DNA of 64,000 bases. Origin: CAVXNP01 sp963763305. GTDB taxonomy: Bacteria > Pseudomonadota > Gammaproteobacteria > Xanthomonadales > Rhodanobacteraceae. Shown piece by piece: positions 22,265-30,839 of the stretch; the stretch's first letter is position 1, and the number at the start of each line of letters is the position of its first letter. The position numbers were made by a program, and so were the translations under genes. The notes below the pieces were generated by a model. That model was not told where the DNA came from. It ran no database searches and saw only the letters and a list, made by a program, of their open reading frames with translations. The stretch lies in NCBI GenBank assembly GCA_963763305.1, contig CAVXNP010000001.1:124001-188000 (forward strand), written 5' to 3'.

Positions 22265-24222
22265 CCCGTCTGCGCCGCGGCGCCGAGGCCGAACTCGACC
22301 ATCGCGCGTTCGACCTGCTGTGCCTGACTACCGCGGTGGTACTGGCCGCGCACGCCGGCCACATGCCGATCTGGCTGGTCGCCGCGCTGGCGCTCGTGCT
22401 GGGCCTGCGCTGGTGGCAGCGGCGGCGGCACGGCGGCCGGGCGCCGATGTTCCTCAAGTTGCCGCTGATGTCCTTGTTGCTGCTGGCGGTGATCGCCAAC
22501 TACGGCTCGATCTTCGGCCGCGAGCCCGGCTCCAACTTCGCCGTCGGCCTGCTGGTGCTCAAGCTGCTGGAGAGCGAGGCGCCACGCGACGCGAGGGTCG
22601 GGGTCGGCTTTGGCTGCTTCGCGCTGATGGCCGCACTGCTGTTCGACCAGGGCCTGCTGGCCACGGTGCTGGTGGCGCTGGGGCTGCTGCCGGCCCTGGC
22701 CACCCTGCAGGCGCTGGAACCGGCGCAGAAACGCACCAGCCTGCCCCGCACCCTGCTGCCGGGCTTGCTCACGCTCGGCGCAGCGGTGCCGCTGGCACTG
22801 CTGGCCTTTGTGCTGGTTCCGCGCCTCAGCTCGCCGCTGTGGGGCGCCCCTGATCCGGCCGAGGCCCGCAGCGGGCTCAGCGACCACATGTCGCCGGGCA
22901 ACTTCACCGAACTGCTGACCGACGACCATCCGGCCATGCGGGTCACCTTCGACGGCGCACCGCCGCCACCGGCGCAACGGTATTTCCGCGCCTACGTGAT
23001 GTGGCTCTACGACGGGCGCAACTGGGAGCATGCCTACACCATCAAGCCGCTGGCATCGGTCCAGGTGGGGCGGGCGATCAGCTACCGGGTGGAACTTGAG
23101 CCGAGCGAGCAAAAGGTGCTGCCTGCACTGGGCGTACCGCTCGATGCGCCGGCGCAGGCCTACCTCAGCCCGGACCGGGAGCTGCTCAGCACCAGGCCGG
23201 TCCGCGACAAGTTGCGCTACAGCGTGCGCTCGGCGCTGCAATACCGGCTGGAGCCGGAGCTGTCGCAGGCGACCCGGCTGCTTGCCCTGCACCTGCCGCC
23301 GAAGCTGAACCCGCGCACCCATGCGCTGGCCGACAGCTGGCGCAAGCGACACCCCGGCGACGATGCAGCGATCGTGCAGCAGGCGCTGGACCTGTTCCAC
23401 AACGGCGGCTTCAGCTACACGCTGGCGCCCGCGCCGTTGGGCCGCGAGGCAGTGGACGACTTCCTGTTCCATACCCGCGAAGGGTTTTGCGAACACTATG
23501 CATCCTCGTTCACGGTGCTGATGCGCGCCGCGGGCATCCCCGCACGCGTGGTCACCGGCTATCAGGGCGGGTACTGGAACAAGCTGGGAAACTACTTGCT
23601 GGTGCGCCGCTCGGACGCGCATGCCTGGAGCGAGGTGTGGCTGGCAGGGCGCGGCTGGGTGCCGGTCGACCCGACCGCCGCGGTGCGACCGGAGCGCGTC
23701 AGCCTGGGCGCCGCTGCCGCCGCCGGAGACCAGATCGGCTGGACCCGGCGCAGCTGGCTGGCGGACCTCTCCAATCGATGGGACATCGTCAACCGCTTGT
23801 GGGATCAGGGCGTTATCGGTTTCGACAGCCTGCGCCAGCGCGGCCTGCTGCAGCCGTTCGGCGTGCGCGACACCAGCACCCGGACGCTGGGCCTGCTGCT
23901 GGCCATCGGCAGCCTCGGTTTCATCGCGCTGGGCCTGCTCTGGGCACTATGGCGTCGACAGCCCCGCGGGCCATTGCAGGCATCGCTGTACCAGGTGCAG
24001 GCAAAACTGGCCAGATGCGGCATCGTGCGGCGCCGCAGCGAGGGCCCACAGCACTTTTTCAGCCGGGCCGCGCGCGCGCTGCCCGAGCAACGCGAGCAGA
24101 TCGAGCAGTTGATGCGGCGCTATCTGGAACTCCGTTACGCGCACGACACACCGCCGCCTGAACTATTGCGTCAGTTCAGGCGCGCCGCGAGGGAATTCCG
24201 GCCGCGCCGCGTGGTCAAATAG
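22261..24222 (+). CDS. Transglutaminase-like membrane protein (TgpA family, DUF3488 plus DUF4129)
   Basis: The product of 653 residues starts at a GTG at 22261. The N terminus has five to six membrane helices (DUF3488), followed by a periplasmic transglutaminase core with the catalytic Cys in REGFCEHYASSF, His in RRSDAHAWSEVWL and Asp in GWVPVDPTAAVRPE. A further helix near residue 550 leads to a cytoplasmic DUF4129-like tail. Pseudomonas TgpA is essential for viability. It is the last gene of the MoxR operon, and the frame is intact. Confidence 0.95.
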   Translation: MTRLRRGAEAELDHRAFDLLCLTTAVVLAAHAGHMPIWLVAALALVLGLRWWQRRRHGGRAPMFLKLPLMSLLLLAVIANYGSIFGREPGSNFAVGLLVLKLLESEAPRDARVGVGFGCFALMAALLFDQGLLATVLVALGLLPALATLQALEPAQKRTSLPRTLLPGLLTLGAAVPLALLAFVLVPRLSSPLWGAPDPAEARSGLSDHMSPGNFTELLTDDHPAMRVTFDGAPPPPAQRYFRAYVMWLYDGRNWEHAYTIKPLASVQVGRAISYRVELEPSEQKVLPALGVPLDAPAQAYLSPDRELLSTRPVRDKLRYSVRSALQYRLEPELSQATRLLALHLPPKLNPRTHALADSWRKRHPGDDAAIVQQALDLFHNGGFSYTLAPAPLGREAVDDFLFHTREGFCEHYASSFTVLMRAAGIPARVVTGYQGGYWNKLGNYLLVRRSDAHAWSEVWLAGRGWVPVDPTAAVRPERVSLGAAAAAGDQIGWTRRSWLADLSNRWDIVNRLWDQGVIGFDSLRQRGLLQPFGVRDTSTRTLGLLLAIGSLGFIALGLLWALWRRQPRGPLQASLYQVQAKLARCGIVRRRSEGPQHFFSRAARALPEQREQIEQLMRRYLELRYAHDTPPPELLRQFRRAAREFRPRRVVK

Positions 24223-24266
24223 GCCTGTCGATTGCATCGGCCGTCGTATACCTCAGGGAGAAACCC

Positions 24267-24857
24267 ATGTCCGTGTATCGCCCCCTCGTCCTCATTGCCG
24301 CGGCAGCCGCCCTGGGTGCCTGCGCGACCGTCCCGCAGCCGTTGCAGGGCACCTACGACATCGTCTCGCCCACCGCCGCCAAGCAGGCGGGCAGCAGCGC
24401 CGGCAAGGTGCGCTGGGGCGGCGAAATCATCCAGACCGAACCGGGCCCGCAGCAGACCTGCTTCTACCTGCTGTCGCACCCGCTGGACAAGCAGGCGCGC
24501 CCCGAACTGGGCGAGAGCGGCGACAGCCAGGGCCGCTTCGTGGCCTGCCGTGCCGGCTTCTACGACCCGGAAGTGTTCACCCGCGGCCGTGAGCTGACCG
24601 TCACCGGCACCCTGGCCGGCACCGTGACCCGCAAGGTCGGCGACTTCAACTACGCCTACCCCAAGATCGACGCCGACGTGGTCTACCTGTGGCCCAAGCG
24701 CCCGGTGGTGGTGCGTTATCCGCCGGGCTTCTACGACCCGTTCTGGGGCCCGGGCTTCGGCCCGTACTGGGGGCCGTGGGGCGACCCGTTCTGGAACCGG
24801 CCACGAGTGATCGTGGTGCGCCCGGCGCCTCCCCCGCCGCCGCCCCAGCAGAAGTAA
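24267..24857 (+). CDS. Slp family outer membrane lipoprotein
   Basis: The product has 196 residues. The signal peptide ends in a lipobox LGAC with Cys at residue 19, predicting an acylated envelope protein. The Slp core includes VRWGGEIIQTEP, the CFYLLSHPLD segment and the VTGTLAGTVTRKVGDFNYAYP stretch. The C terminus is rich in Pro, Gly, Trp and Tyr (PFWGPGFGPYWGPWGDPF) and ends in seven prolines. A GGGAGAAACC precedes the ATG. Slp is starvation-induced in Escherichia coli; the role here is inferred only. Confidence 0.9.
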   Translation: MSVYRPLVLIAAAAALGACATVPQPLQGTYDIVSPTAAKQAGSSAGKVRWGGEIIQTEPGPQQTCFYLLSHPLDKQARPELGESGDSQGRFVACRAGFYDPEVFTRGRELTVTGTLAGTVTRKVGDFNYAYPKIDADVVYLWPKRPVVVRYPPGFYDPFWGPGFGPYWGPWGDPFWNRPRVIVVRPAPPPPPPQQK

Positions 24858-24871
24858 ACCGCTGAGCCACG

Positions 24872-24906
24872 AAAAAGCGCCGGCCCCATGGGACCGGCGC
24901 TTTTTT
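24872..24906 (+). terminator. Intrinsic terminator after the Slp gene
   Basis: AAAAAGCGCCGG and its complement CCGGCGCTTTTTT flank a CCCCATGGGA loop. The A tract upstream and T tract downstream make it active on both strands, so it also closes the HIT gene that converges from the other side. Confidence 0.85.
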
Positions 24907-24940
24907 GTGGCCCGCACACCGGCAACGCCGGCATGGCCGC

Positions 24941-25288
24941 TCACCCGGGTGGCCAATGCAACTGGCGTCCGGCCAGCAGGTGCACGTGCAAGTGGAAGAC
25001 CGTCTGCCCGCCGTGCTCGTTGCAGTTGATCACGGTGCGGTAACCCTGCTCGGCCAGCCCCTCGCGCCGCGCATACGCGGCCGCGGCCAGCAGCAGCTTG
25101 CCCAGCAGCTCGGCGTCGGCACCGGTGGCAGCGTCCAGCGTGGCCAATGGCCGTTTCGGGATGAACAGCACGTGCACCGGTGCCTGCGGATTGATGTCGC
25201 GGAAACCCAGCACCTCGTCGTCCTCGTGGACGATGTCCGCCGGAATCTCGCGCCGGATGATCTTGCCGAAAAGCGTGTCGCCCATCAT
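24941..25288 (-). CDS. HIT family nucleotide phosphoramidase (HinT-like)
   Basis: The product of 114-115 residues contains the histidine triad HLHVHLLAGRQ near the C terminus and the family N terminus DTLFGKIIRREIPADIVHEDD. Members hydrolyse AMP-N bonds of nucleoside phosphoramidates. Two adjacent ATGs (25288 and 25285) follow GGGAG; the second gives the better spacing. The frame remains open far upstream through the octamer repeat array, but that extension has no coding character. Confidence 0.93.
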   Translation of the reverse strand: MMGDTLFGKIIRREIPADIVHEDDEVLGFRDINPQAPVHVLFIPKRPLATLDAATGADAELLGKLLLAAAAYARREGLAEQGYRTVINCNEHGGQTVFHLHVHLLAGRQLHWPPG

Positions 25289-25397
25289 CTGCTCCCGATT
25301 GCGTGTCTGCCTGTCCGAAGGATACCTTCCCGCCCCGCACGCGAGGCCGTACACACAGGAGAACGTCCTACCACCTTCAAGCGGGCGGGCCGGCGCG

Positions 25398-25586
25398 CGT
25401 AGGGTGGGCTTCAGCCCACCAGCTCTTCCGCTCTTCCGCTCTTCCGCTCTTCCGCTCTTCCGCTCTTCCGCTCTTCCGCTCTTCCGCTCTTCCGCTCTTC
25501 CGCTCTTCCGCTCTTCCGCTCTTCCGCTCCTTCCGCTTTTCCGCTTTTCCGCTTTGTTGGCTCGGTGGGCTGAAGCCCACCCTACG
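25398..25586. repeat. REP pair enclosing an 8-bp tandem repeat array
   Basis: A 23-bp sequence at 25398-25420 recurs as an exact inverted copy at 25564-25586, and each copy is itself a palindrome around GGTGGGCTTCAGCCCACC. Between them lie 13 perfect head-to-tail copies of CTCTTCCG (25423-25526) followed by degenerate CTTTTCCG-like copies. No gene lies between 25289 and 25701. A shorter relative of the same element is at 55361-55434. It is a REP doublet whose spacer has expanded as a microsatellite. Confidence 0.9.
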
Positions 25587-25701
25587 CCCACCTTACGCCC
25601 ACCCGGCGTCCACCGTACGCGGGCCGATCCCGATCAGGGCTGGCGGCGAGCCGCAATAAGGCAGGTATCCACGCGCGCTTGCGCATGACCTGCCGCCCGC
25701 A

Positions 25702-26301
25702 TCAGTCCGCGCTGAGGCGACTGCCGAAGGCATGCGCCAGGGTACCGCGGTCGACGAACTCCAGCTCGCCACCCAGCGGTACGCCGTGCGCCAGACGACT
25801 GGCCTTGACCCCGCCGGCGCGGGCCAGCTGGGCCAGGTAGTGCGCGGTGGCCTCGCCCTCGACGGTCGGGTTGGTGGCGATGATCATCTCCTCGATCTGC
25901 CCGTCGCCCAGCCGCTCGGTGAGCTGCGCCAGGCCGAGCTCCTCCGGACCCATGCCATCCAGCGGCGAGAGCCGCCCGAGCAGCACGAAATACTGTCCGC
26001 GGTAGCCGGTGGCCTGCTCGATGGCAGCCAGGTCGGTGGGCGACTCGACCACGCACAGCACGTTCGCATCCCGGCTGGTGCTGGCGCAGATCGCGCAGAC
26101 CGGCTCCTCGGAAAAGTTGCGGCAGCGCGTGCAGTTGCCGATCCGGCGCATTGCCTGCTCCAACGCACCGGCCAGGCGCAGCCCCCGCTCACGCTCGCGC
26201 TCGAGCAGGTGGAACGCCATCCGTTGCGCACTCTTGCCACCCACCCCGGGCAGACAGCGCAGGGCCTCGATCAGGTCGGCAAGAAGTGGGGAACTGCTCA
26301 T
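25702..26301 (-). CDS. recR: Recombination protein RecR
   Basis: The product of 199 residues has the N-terminal helix-hairpin-helix ([20 protein letters not shown]), the four-Cys zinc finger [16 protein letters not shown] near residues 57-72 and the Toprim domain ([32 protein letters not shown]). It works with RecO in loading RecA at gaps. It stands after dnaX and ybaB in the usual dnaX-ybaB-recR order. Confidence 0.97.
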   Translation of the reverse strand: MSSSPLLADLIEALRCLPGVGGKSAQRMAFHLLERERERGLRLAGALEQAMRRIGNCTRCRNFSEEPVCAICASTSRDANVLCVVESPTDLAAIEQATGYRGQYFVLLGRLSPLDGMGPEELGLAQLTERLGDGQIEEMIIATNPTVEGEATAHYLAQLARAGGVKASRLAHGVPLGGELEFVDRGTLAHAFGSRLSAD

Positions 26302-26398
26302 GGCGGGGTGCCGGTCAGGGGCGTGGGACTAGGGGTGAGGGATAGGGGGCGAGGGAAGAGCGGAAGGGCGGGCGCGCTGGCGCTCTCGCCCCTCGACA

Positions 26399-26722
26399 TC
26401 AGAACGGCATCTTGAAGCCCGCCGGCAGGTTCATGCCGGCGGTGACGCCGCCGAGACGGTCCTTGCTCGCCTCGGCGACCTTGTTGACCGCGTCGTTGAC
26501 CGCCGCGGCGACCAGGTCCTCGGCCATCTCCGCGTCATCGGCAAACAATTGCCGGTCGATGTGCACCCGGCGCACTTCATGGGCGCCGGTCATCAGCACC
26601 GTCACCAGGCCGCCGCCGGAGCTGCCGGTGACTTCCATCTTCGCGATCTCTTCCTGCGCGCGCTTCATGTCTTCCTGCATGCGCTGGGCCTGCTGCATCA
26701 GCTGACCGATTTGACCTTTCAT
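26399..26722 (-). CDS. ybaB: YbaB/EbfC nucleoid-associated protein
   Basis: The product of 107 residues starts MKGQIGQLMQQAQRMQEDM at 26722 and has the family core VTGSSGGGLVTVLMTGAHEVRRV. Members are small dimeric DNA-binding proteins encoded between dnaX and recR. The in-frame extension to 26776 is not supported. The gap to dnaX is 73 bp. Confidence 0.95.
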   Translation of the reverse strand: MKGQIGQLMQQAQRMQEDMKRAQEEIAKMEVTGSSGGGLVTVLMTGAHEVRRVHIDRQLFADDAEMAEDLVAAAVNDAVNKVAEASKDRLGGVTAGMNLPAGFKMPF

Positions 26723-26795
26723 GTTCGGGCTCCACAAACGGGGTTGGGGGTGGCCGGTCGAGCGGCCGGTGGCCACGCTCGCATCGGCCGGTTGG

Positions 26796-28484
26796 TCAAG
26801 CCAGCGGCTTGATCGACTGGGGCACCACGCGGGCGCCGAATTCGCGCTTCAGCGTCTGCACCAGCGGATCTTCCTCGATCGCCTGCTCGGCCGCCGCCTG
26901 TGCGCTCTGCCGTGCACTGGCGGCGCGCGCGGCGGGGGTCTCCACCGCGGCGGTGCTTTCCTCGACAAAACGCAGGCGGATGTTCTCGCCCAGCGTCGCG
27001 CCGATGCGATCGGCCATCTGCCCGACCATCGGCTCGACTGCCAGGTGCATGTGCGCCGGCTGCAAGGCCAGCACCAGGGTTTGTCCGTCGCGCTCGCGCA
27101 GCGCCGCGTTCTGCGCCAGCTGGCCCAGTGGGCCGCGCAGGCCGGCCTGTTCGATCAGCGCATCCCAGTTCGGCAAACCGTTGGCATCCAGCGCCAGCGG
27201 TGCGGCCGGAGCCGGCGTTGGCGCGGGAGCGGCTACCGGCGCAGGCGCCACGGACGTGGCAGGCGGGCGTGCAACCGGCGCGGGCGACGCTGGCCGCGCG
27301 GCGGGCGTGGCCGGAGACGGCTGACGCGCGGCAGGCGCCGGTGCGCGGGCAGCCGCGGGGCCCGCGCGATCGTTGCGTGGGGCACCGCCCTCATCTGCCG
27401 GTCGAAACGCCAGCATGCGCAGCAGGGCCATTTCGAAGCCGGTGCGCGCATCCGGCGCCATCGGCAACTCGCGACGCCCCTGAGTGGCGATCTGGTAGTA
27501 CAGCTGGGTGTCTTCGGGGCTGAACTGCCCAGCCAGCGCGGCGAAAGCTTCGGCGCCGTCCTGGTCGCCCTCGTCCTGGCGGTAGCCGGGCACCAGCTGG
27601 ATCAGCTGGATCCGGTGCAGCGCGCCGGCCAGGTCGTCCAGCACGCCGCCGAAATCGGGCGAGTAGGAGGCGATCCGCTCGGCCTCTGCCATCAACCGTT
27701 CGCCGTCGCCATCGGCCAGCGCCTGGAGCACTCCGATCACCTGCCCGCGCGCCACGCTGCCCAGCATGGCGCGCACGTCGTCGGCCTTCAGGGCGCCACC
27801 ACCGTAGGCGATCGCCTGGTCCAGCAGCGACAGGCCGTCGCGCAACGAGCCATCGGCACCACGCGCCAGCTCGCCGATCGCCGCGTCTTCGTACTCGATG
27901 CTTTCGGCCGCCAGGATGTGCCGCATCTGGCCACCAATCTGTTCTGGCAGCAGGCGCTTCAGGTTGAACTTCAGGCAGCGCGACAGGACCGTCACCGGCA
28001 GCTTCTGCGGGTCGGTGGTGGCCAGCAGGAACTTCACGTGCGGCGGCGGCTCTTCCAGCGTCTTCAGCAGCGCATTGAACGCCGGCTTGGACAGCATGTG
28101 CACCTCGTCGACCAGGTACACCTTGAAGCGTCCGCGGGAGGGCGCGTACTGCGCGTTCTCGATCACCTCGCGCACATCGTCCACGCCGGTATTGCTGGCC
28201 GCGTCGATCTCGAGCAAGTCGACGAAACGCCCCGCGTCCACCGCCGTGCACACCGAGCACTCGCCGCACGGGTCGGCCGATTCGCCGCGCTCGCAATTGA
28301 GCGACTTGGCAAAGATGCGCGCGATGGTGGTCTTGCCCACGCCACGGGTACCGGTAAACAGGTAGGCATGGTGCATGCGGCCGGTGTCCAGCGCATTGGT
28401 CAACGCGCGCACGACGTGCTCCTGCCCGACCAGTTCGGCGAACTTGCGGGGGCGCCATTTGCGCGCTAGTACCTGATAGGACAT
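26796..28484 (-). CDS. dnaX: DNA polymerase III tau (and possibly gamma) subunit
   Basis: The product of 562 residues is the clamp-loader ATPase. It has Walker A FTGTRGVGKTTIARIF, a zinc site with four Cys between residues 64 and 79, DEVHMLSKPAFNALLKTLEEPP, and sensor 1 with SRC in TVLSRCLKFNLKRL. An Ala/Pro-rich linker spans about residues 375-440, followed by the tau-specific C-terminal domain. I see no A-rich slippery site like that used to make gamma in Escherichia coli. It starts at 28484. Confidence 0.97.
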   Translation of the reverse strand: MSYQVLARKWRPRKFAELVGQEHVVRALTNALDTGRMHHAYLFTGTRGVGKTTIARIFAKSLNCERGESADPCGECSVCTAVDAGRFVDLLEIDAASNTGVDDVREVIENAQYAPSRGRFKVYLVDEVHMLSKPAFNALLKTLEEPPPHVKFLLATTDPQKLPVTVLSRCLKFNLKRLLPEQIGGQMRHILAAESIEYEDAAIGELARGADGSLRDGLSLLDQAIAYGGGALKADDVRAMLGSVARGQVIGVLQALADGDGERLMAEAERIASYSPDFGGVLDDLAGALHRIQLIQLVPGYRQDEGDQDGAEAFAALAGQFSPEDTQLYYQIATQGRRELPMAPDARTGFEMALLRMLAFRPADEGGAPRNDRAGPAAARAPAPAARQPSPATPAARPASPAPVARPPATSVAPAPVAAPAPTPAPAAPLALDANGLPNWDALIEQAGLRGPLGQLAQNAALRERDGQTLVLALQPAHMHLAVEPMVGQMADRIGATLGENIRLRFVEESTAAVETPAARAASARQSAQAAAEQAIEEDPLVQTLKREFGARVVPQSIKPLA

Positions 28485-28737
28485 GCCTGACTACCTTGGG
28501 GCGAAGGTCGATTGTGCCAAGTCGGCGGAGCGAAGTCAGCAAAGCCGGCCGGTCTCACCACGCGGGGCATCCCGCACGGGCGCGGGAGAAGCGGGCTGAT
28601 CGCCGCCGCACGTCGCGAGCTGCTGTTGATGAGGCCGGGGGCGCCGGGTTGCAGACTTTGCAGCGATGGCGAGCGGCGTTCCGGTGCGCCCTGATGGCCA
28701 CGGGCTTGCCAACGCGTCACCGGACCCCGAAAAGGTG

Positions 28738-28845
28738 GCGGCCCCGCCAGCCACACCCCGGCACCCGAATCATTCGCTACCGTTGCTTCCTTCCGGACCT
28801 GGCGGAGTTTGCGAACTATCGTCGCGGGGGGACCGACGGGGCCAC
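28738..28845 (-). ncRNA. ffs: Signal recognition particle 4.5S RNA
   Basis: The minus strand contains the universally conserved SRP hairpin core CCAGGTCCGGAAGGAAGCA at about 28783-28802, and the flanks GGTGGCCCCG and CGGGGCCGCCACC pair to close one long hairpin of about 105-110 nucleotides. A T run follows the 3' end. It binds Ffh for co-translational membrane targeting. It lies upstream of dnaX in the same direction. Exact ends are estimated from the pairing. Confidence 0.93.
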
Positions 28846-28909
28846 CATAGACGTGGGTCCTTTTTCGGACCCGTCGCGCCGGCTTGCGCCGTCGCGTTTA
28901 CTCATGAAT

Positions 28910-29002
28910 TGGCGGAGAGAGAGGGATTCGAACCCTCGATACGGGTATAAGCCGTATACACACTTTCCAGGCGTGCTCCTTCAACCACTCGGACATCTCT
29001 CC
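28910..29002 (-). tRNA. tRNA-Ser (anticodon GGA)
   Basis: The 7-bp acceptor stem GGAGAGA / TCTCTCC, the anticodon stem CACGC / GTGTG with loop CTGGAAA, a long variable arm and the T arm GAGGG-TTCGAAT-CCCTC are all present, with an encoded CCA end. The long variable arm and the anticodon GGA identify tRNA-Ser reading UCC and UCU. Confidence 0.96.
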
Positions 29003-29047
29003 GCACGCTAAAACCTTGTCTTGCGATCCTGCCACATCGGGCGGGAT

Positions 29048-29237
29048 TGTTCGGCTCGTCCTGAGCCTCACCCCTCACTTTCGTTCGGGGCCAGCCTGCC
29101 GGCTGTCCACATTCGTTCCTGACGAATCTGTGTTCGGCTCGTCCTGAGCCTCACCCCTCACTTTCGTTCGGGGCCAGCCTGCCGGCTGTCCACATTCGTT
29201 CCTGACGAATCTGTGTTCGGCTCGTCCTGAGCCTCAC
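29048..29237. repeat. 83-bp tandem duplication downstream of tRNA-Ser
   Basis: A unit beginning TGTTCGGCTCGTCCTGAGCC starts at 29048 and again at 29131, with a third partial copy from 29214. Inside the unit TTCGT and ACGAA segments can pair. The region 29003-29355 holds no gene. A related sequence with inverted CCTGAG/AGGACGA character is seen near 52560-52600. Confidence 0.88.
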
Positions 29238-29355
29238 TCCATCTCCGCTCGGGCGCGTGGTGGCAATCCGGCGCACAACGCACTTGGTCGGGTCGCCCCG
29301 ACAAAGAAGCGGAAGGATAGCCGCAGCCCCCGATCCAGACAAGAGCGATATGCGA

Positions 29356-30114
29356 TCAACCGGCGTCCAACCGCACCGGGGCGGGGTTGGGCAAGGCGAT
29401 CCGCTGGCCGCTGCGGGCGATCCGGTAACCACGCCCCTCCAGCTGCTCGCCATCGGCGTGGCTGCCGTAGTGATAGAGCACCAGCCGCTGCCGCAGTTGC
29501 GCCTCATACTCGCGCTCGACATCTTCGACGCCAGTATGCGACGGGTTACCGTGCACACCGCAGTCGTGGGCCACGCACTCGCCCTGCCCGGCATGCTGCG
29601 CCAGCACTTCGGGAATCGGCCGGGTGTCGCCGGTGAACGCGAAGCTGCCACGCAGCGCGATCCCGAACGAGGTGCCTGGCTGGTGATGGCGCGTGGCAAA
29701 AACGTCGAACCACCAGCCATCCAGCCAGAACCCGCGCGAGCACGGCACCAGCGTGAACGCTTCCCAGTAGTTCACCCCGCCCTCGGCCAGCACACCCGGG
29801 TAATCGGCCACCCGCGCCTGCAGCCAGGGCACCAGCGCGGCGTGGGTAAACAACCGGATCCGGCCACGCAGCGCGTCGTCGAACCAGACCCGGGTGAACA
29901 GCCGCTCCATGCCGCCGATGTGGTCCATGTGGGTATGGGTGATGTAGATCGCCGTGGGCAACTCGCCGTAGGCGGCCTGGTAGCGGTCCAGCGTGTCCGG
30001 GCCGCAATCGATCAGCAGCAGCGGCTTGCCGTCGCGCTCGATCACCGCGGCGGACGAGCCCAGCTCCACCGCGTGCGCCGCGCCGGTGCCGAGGAAATGC
30101 AGATGCCAGCTCAT
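29356..30114 (-). CDS. Metallo-beta-lactamase fold hydrolase, RNase Z-like
   Basis: The product of 252 residues begins MSWHLHFLGTGAA at 30114. It has the metal motif THTHMDHIGGMERL near residue 75, a second ligand set FTGDTRP, and late His in LYHYGSHADGE. The motif order is like RNase Z and related phosphodiesterases, but the exosite arm of RNase Z is not evident, so the substrate is uncertain. Its start overlaps the stop of the Kdo kinase gene by four bases, so the two are coupled. Confidence 0.88.
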   Translation of the reverse strand: MSWHLHFLGTGAAHAVELGSSAAVIERDGKPLLLIDCGPDTLDRYQAAYGELPTAIYITHTHMDHIGGMERLFTRVWFDDALRGRIRLFTHAALVPWLQARVADYPGVLAEGGVNYWEAFTLVPCSRGFWLDGWWFDVFATRHHQPGTSFGIALRGSFAFTGDTRPIPEVLAQHAGQGECVAHDCGVHGNPSHTGVEDVEREYEAQLRQRLVLYHYGSHADGEQLEGRGYRIARSGQRIALPNPAPVRLDAG

Positions 30115-30839
30115 GCGGCCAGGGTCTCCTCGTATTGGTCGATCAGCGGCACCCATACCTGGGTCTCGAACACGGTCGGATCGCGACCGGCGCCCAGCTT
30201 TACCAGCGAACGGCGCAACCGCTTCAGGTTGCTCCAGCGCCAGCCCGCGTCCGGTTCACGCAGGCGACCGCGATCGAAATCGATCAGATACAGCCCGGTG
30301 GGCGCCACCAGCACATTGTGTGCGTTCAGGTCCGCGTGCCAGACGCCCTCGCGATGGAAGCGCGCCACCAGCGCACCGACCTCGGCGGCCAACTCCGCGT
30401 CCAGCCGCCCCTGCGCCAGGCATTCGGCCAGCGTGTGCGCGTGTTCGATGCGGCGGGTGATCAGGTCGGCGCGATAGTACAGGCCGCGCCGCACCGCCCG
30501 CGCCGCCACCGGCACCGGCCCCGGCAAGCCCAGCTCTACAATGTGCACGAGCAGGCGAAACTCGCGAAAGCTGCGCGTTTGCCCACGCCCGGTCCAGAGA
30601 TAGCGGTCGCCCATCAGCCGGGCCACCACTCCACCGCGCCGGTAATGCCGCAAGATGCATTCGCCGGCCGGGGTGACAATCACCGCCACACCGCCGCGCC
30701 CCCCCGCCTGCATGCGCAGCCGGCCCTGCCGGTTCCAGTGTTCCGGCACGAACCAGCTGGCATCGACTTGTGGGCAGACCGCGGCGTCGAACAGAATCGA
30801 CCCGGCAGCATCCTCACGGATTTTCTGTTGCATCATCAT
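30111..30839 (-). CDS. kdkA: 3-deoxy-D-manno-octulosonic acid kinase (KdkA family)
   Basis: This lipopolysaccharide core kinase of about 242 residues belongs to the WaaP/KdkA group. The catalytic loop is WHADLNAHNVLV and the metal-binding motif LYLIDFDRGRLR. LRHYRRGGVVARLMGDRYLW near the N terminus is typical of KdkA. Three consecutive ATGs (30839, 30836, 30833) could start it. It faces a family 9 glycosyltransferase whose ATG overlaps the first of these, consistent with a shared role in lipid A-core synthesis. Confidence 0.9.
   Translation of the reverse strand: MMMQQKIREDAAGSILFDAAVCPQVDASWFVPEHWNRQGRLRMQAGGRGGVAVIVTPAGECILRHYRRGGVVARLMGDRYLWTGRGQTRSFREFRLLVHIVELGLPGPVPVAARAVRRGLYYRADLITRRIEHAHTLAECLAQGRLDAELAAEVGALVARFHREGVWHADLNAHNVLVAPTGLYLIDFDRGRLREPDAGWRWSNLKRLRRSLVKLGAGRDPTVFETQVWVPLIDQYEETLAA

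Noticed and set aside
25418..25545. CRISPR array in the octamer repeats
   Set aside because: The unit is 8 bp without spacers; it is a simple tandem repeat.
26796..28484. Programmed frameshift site in dnaX
   Set aside because: No A-rich slippery heptamer followed by a hairpin was seen in the GC-rich linker region.
29048..29237. CRISPR-like repeats after tRNA-Ser
   Set aside because: Only two full copies, head to tail with no unique spacers, and no cas genes.
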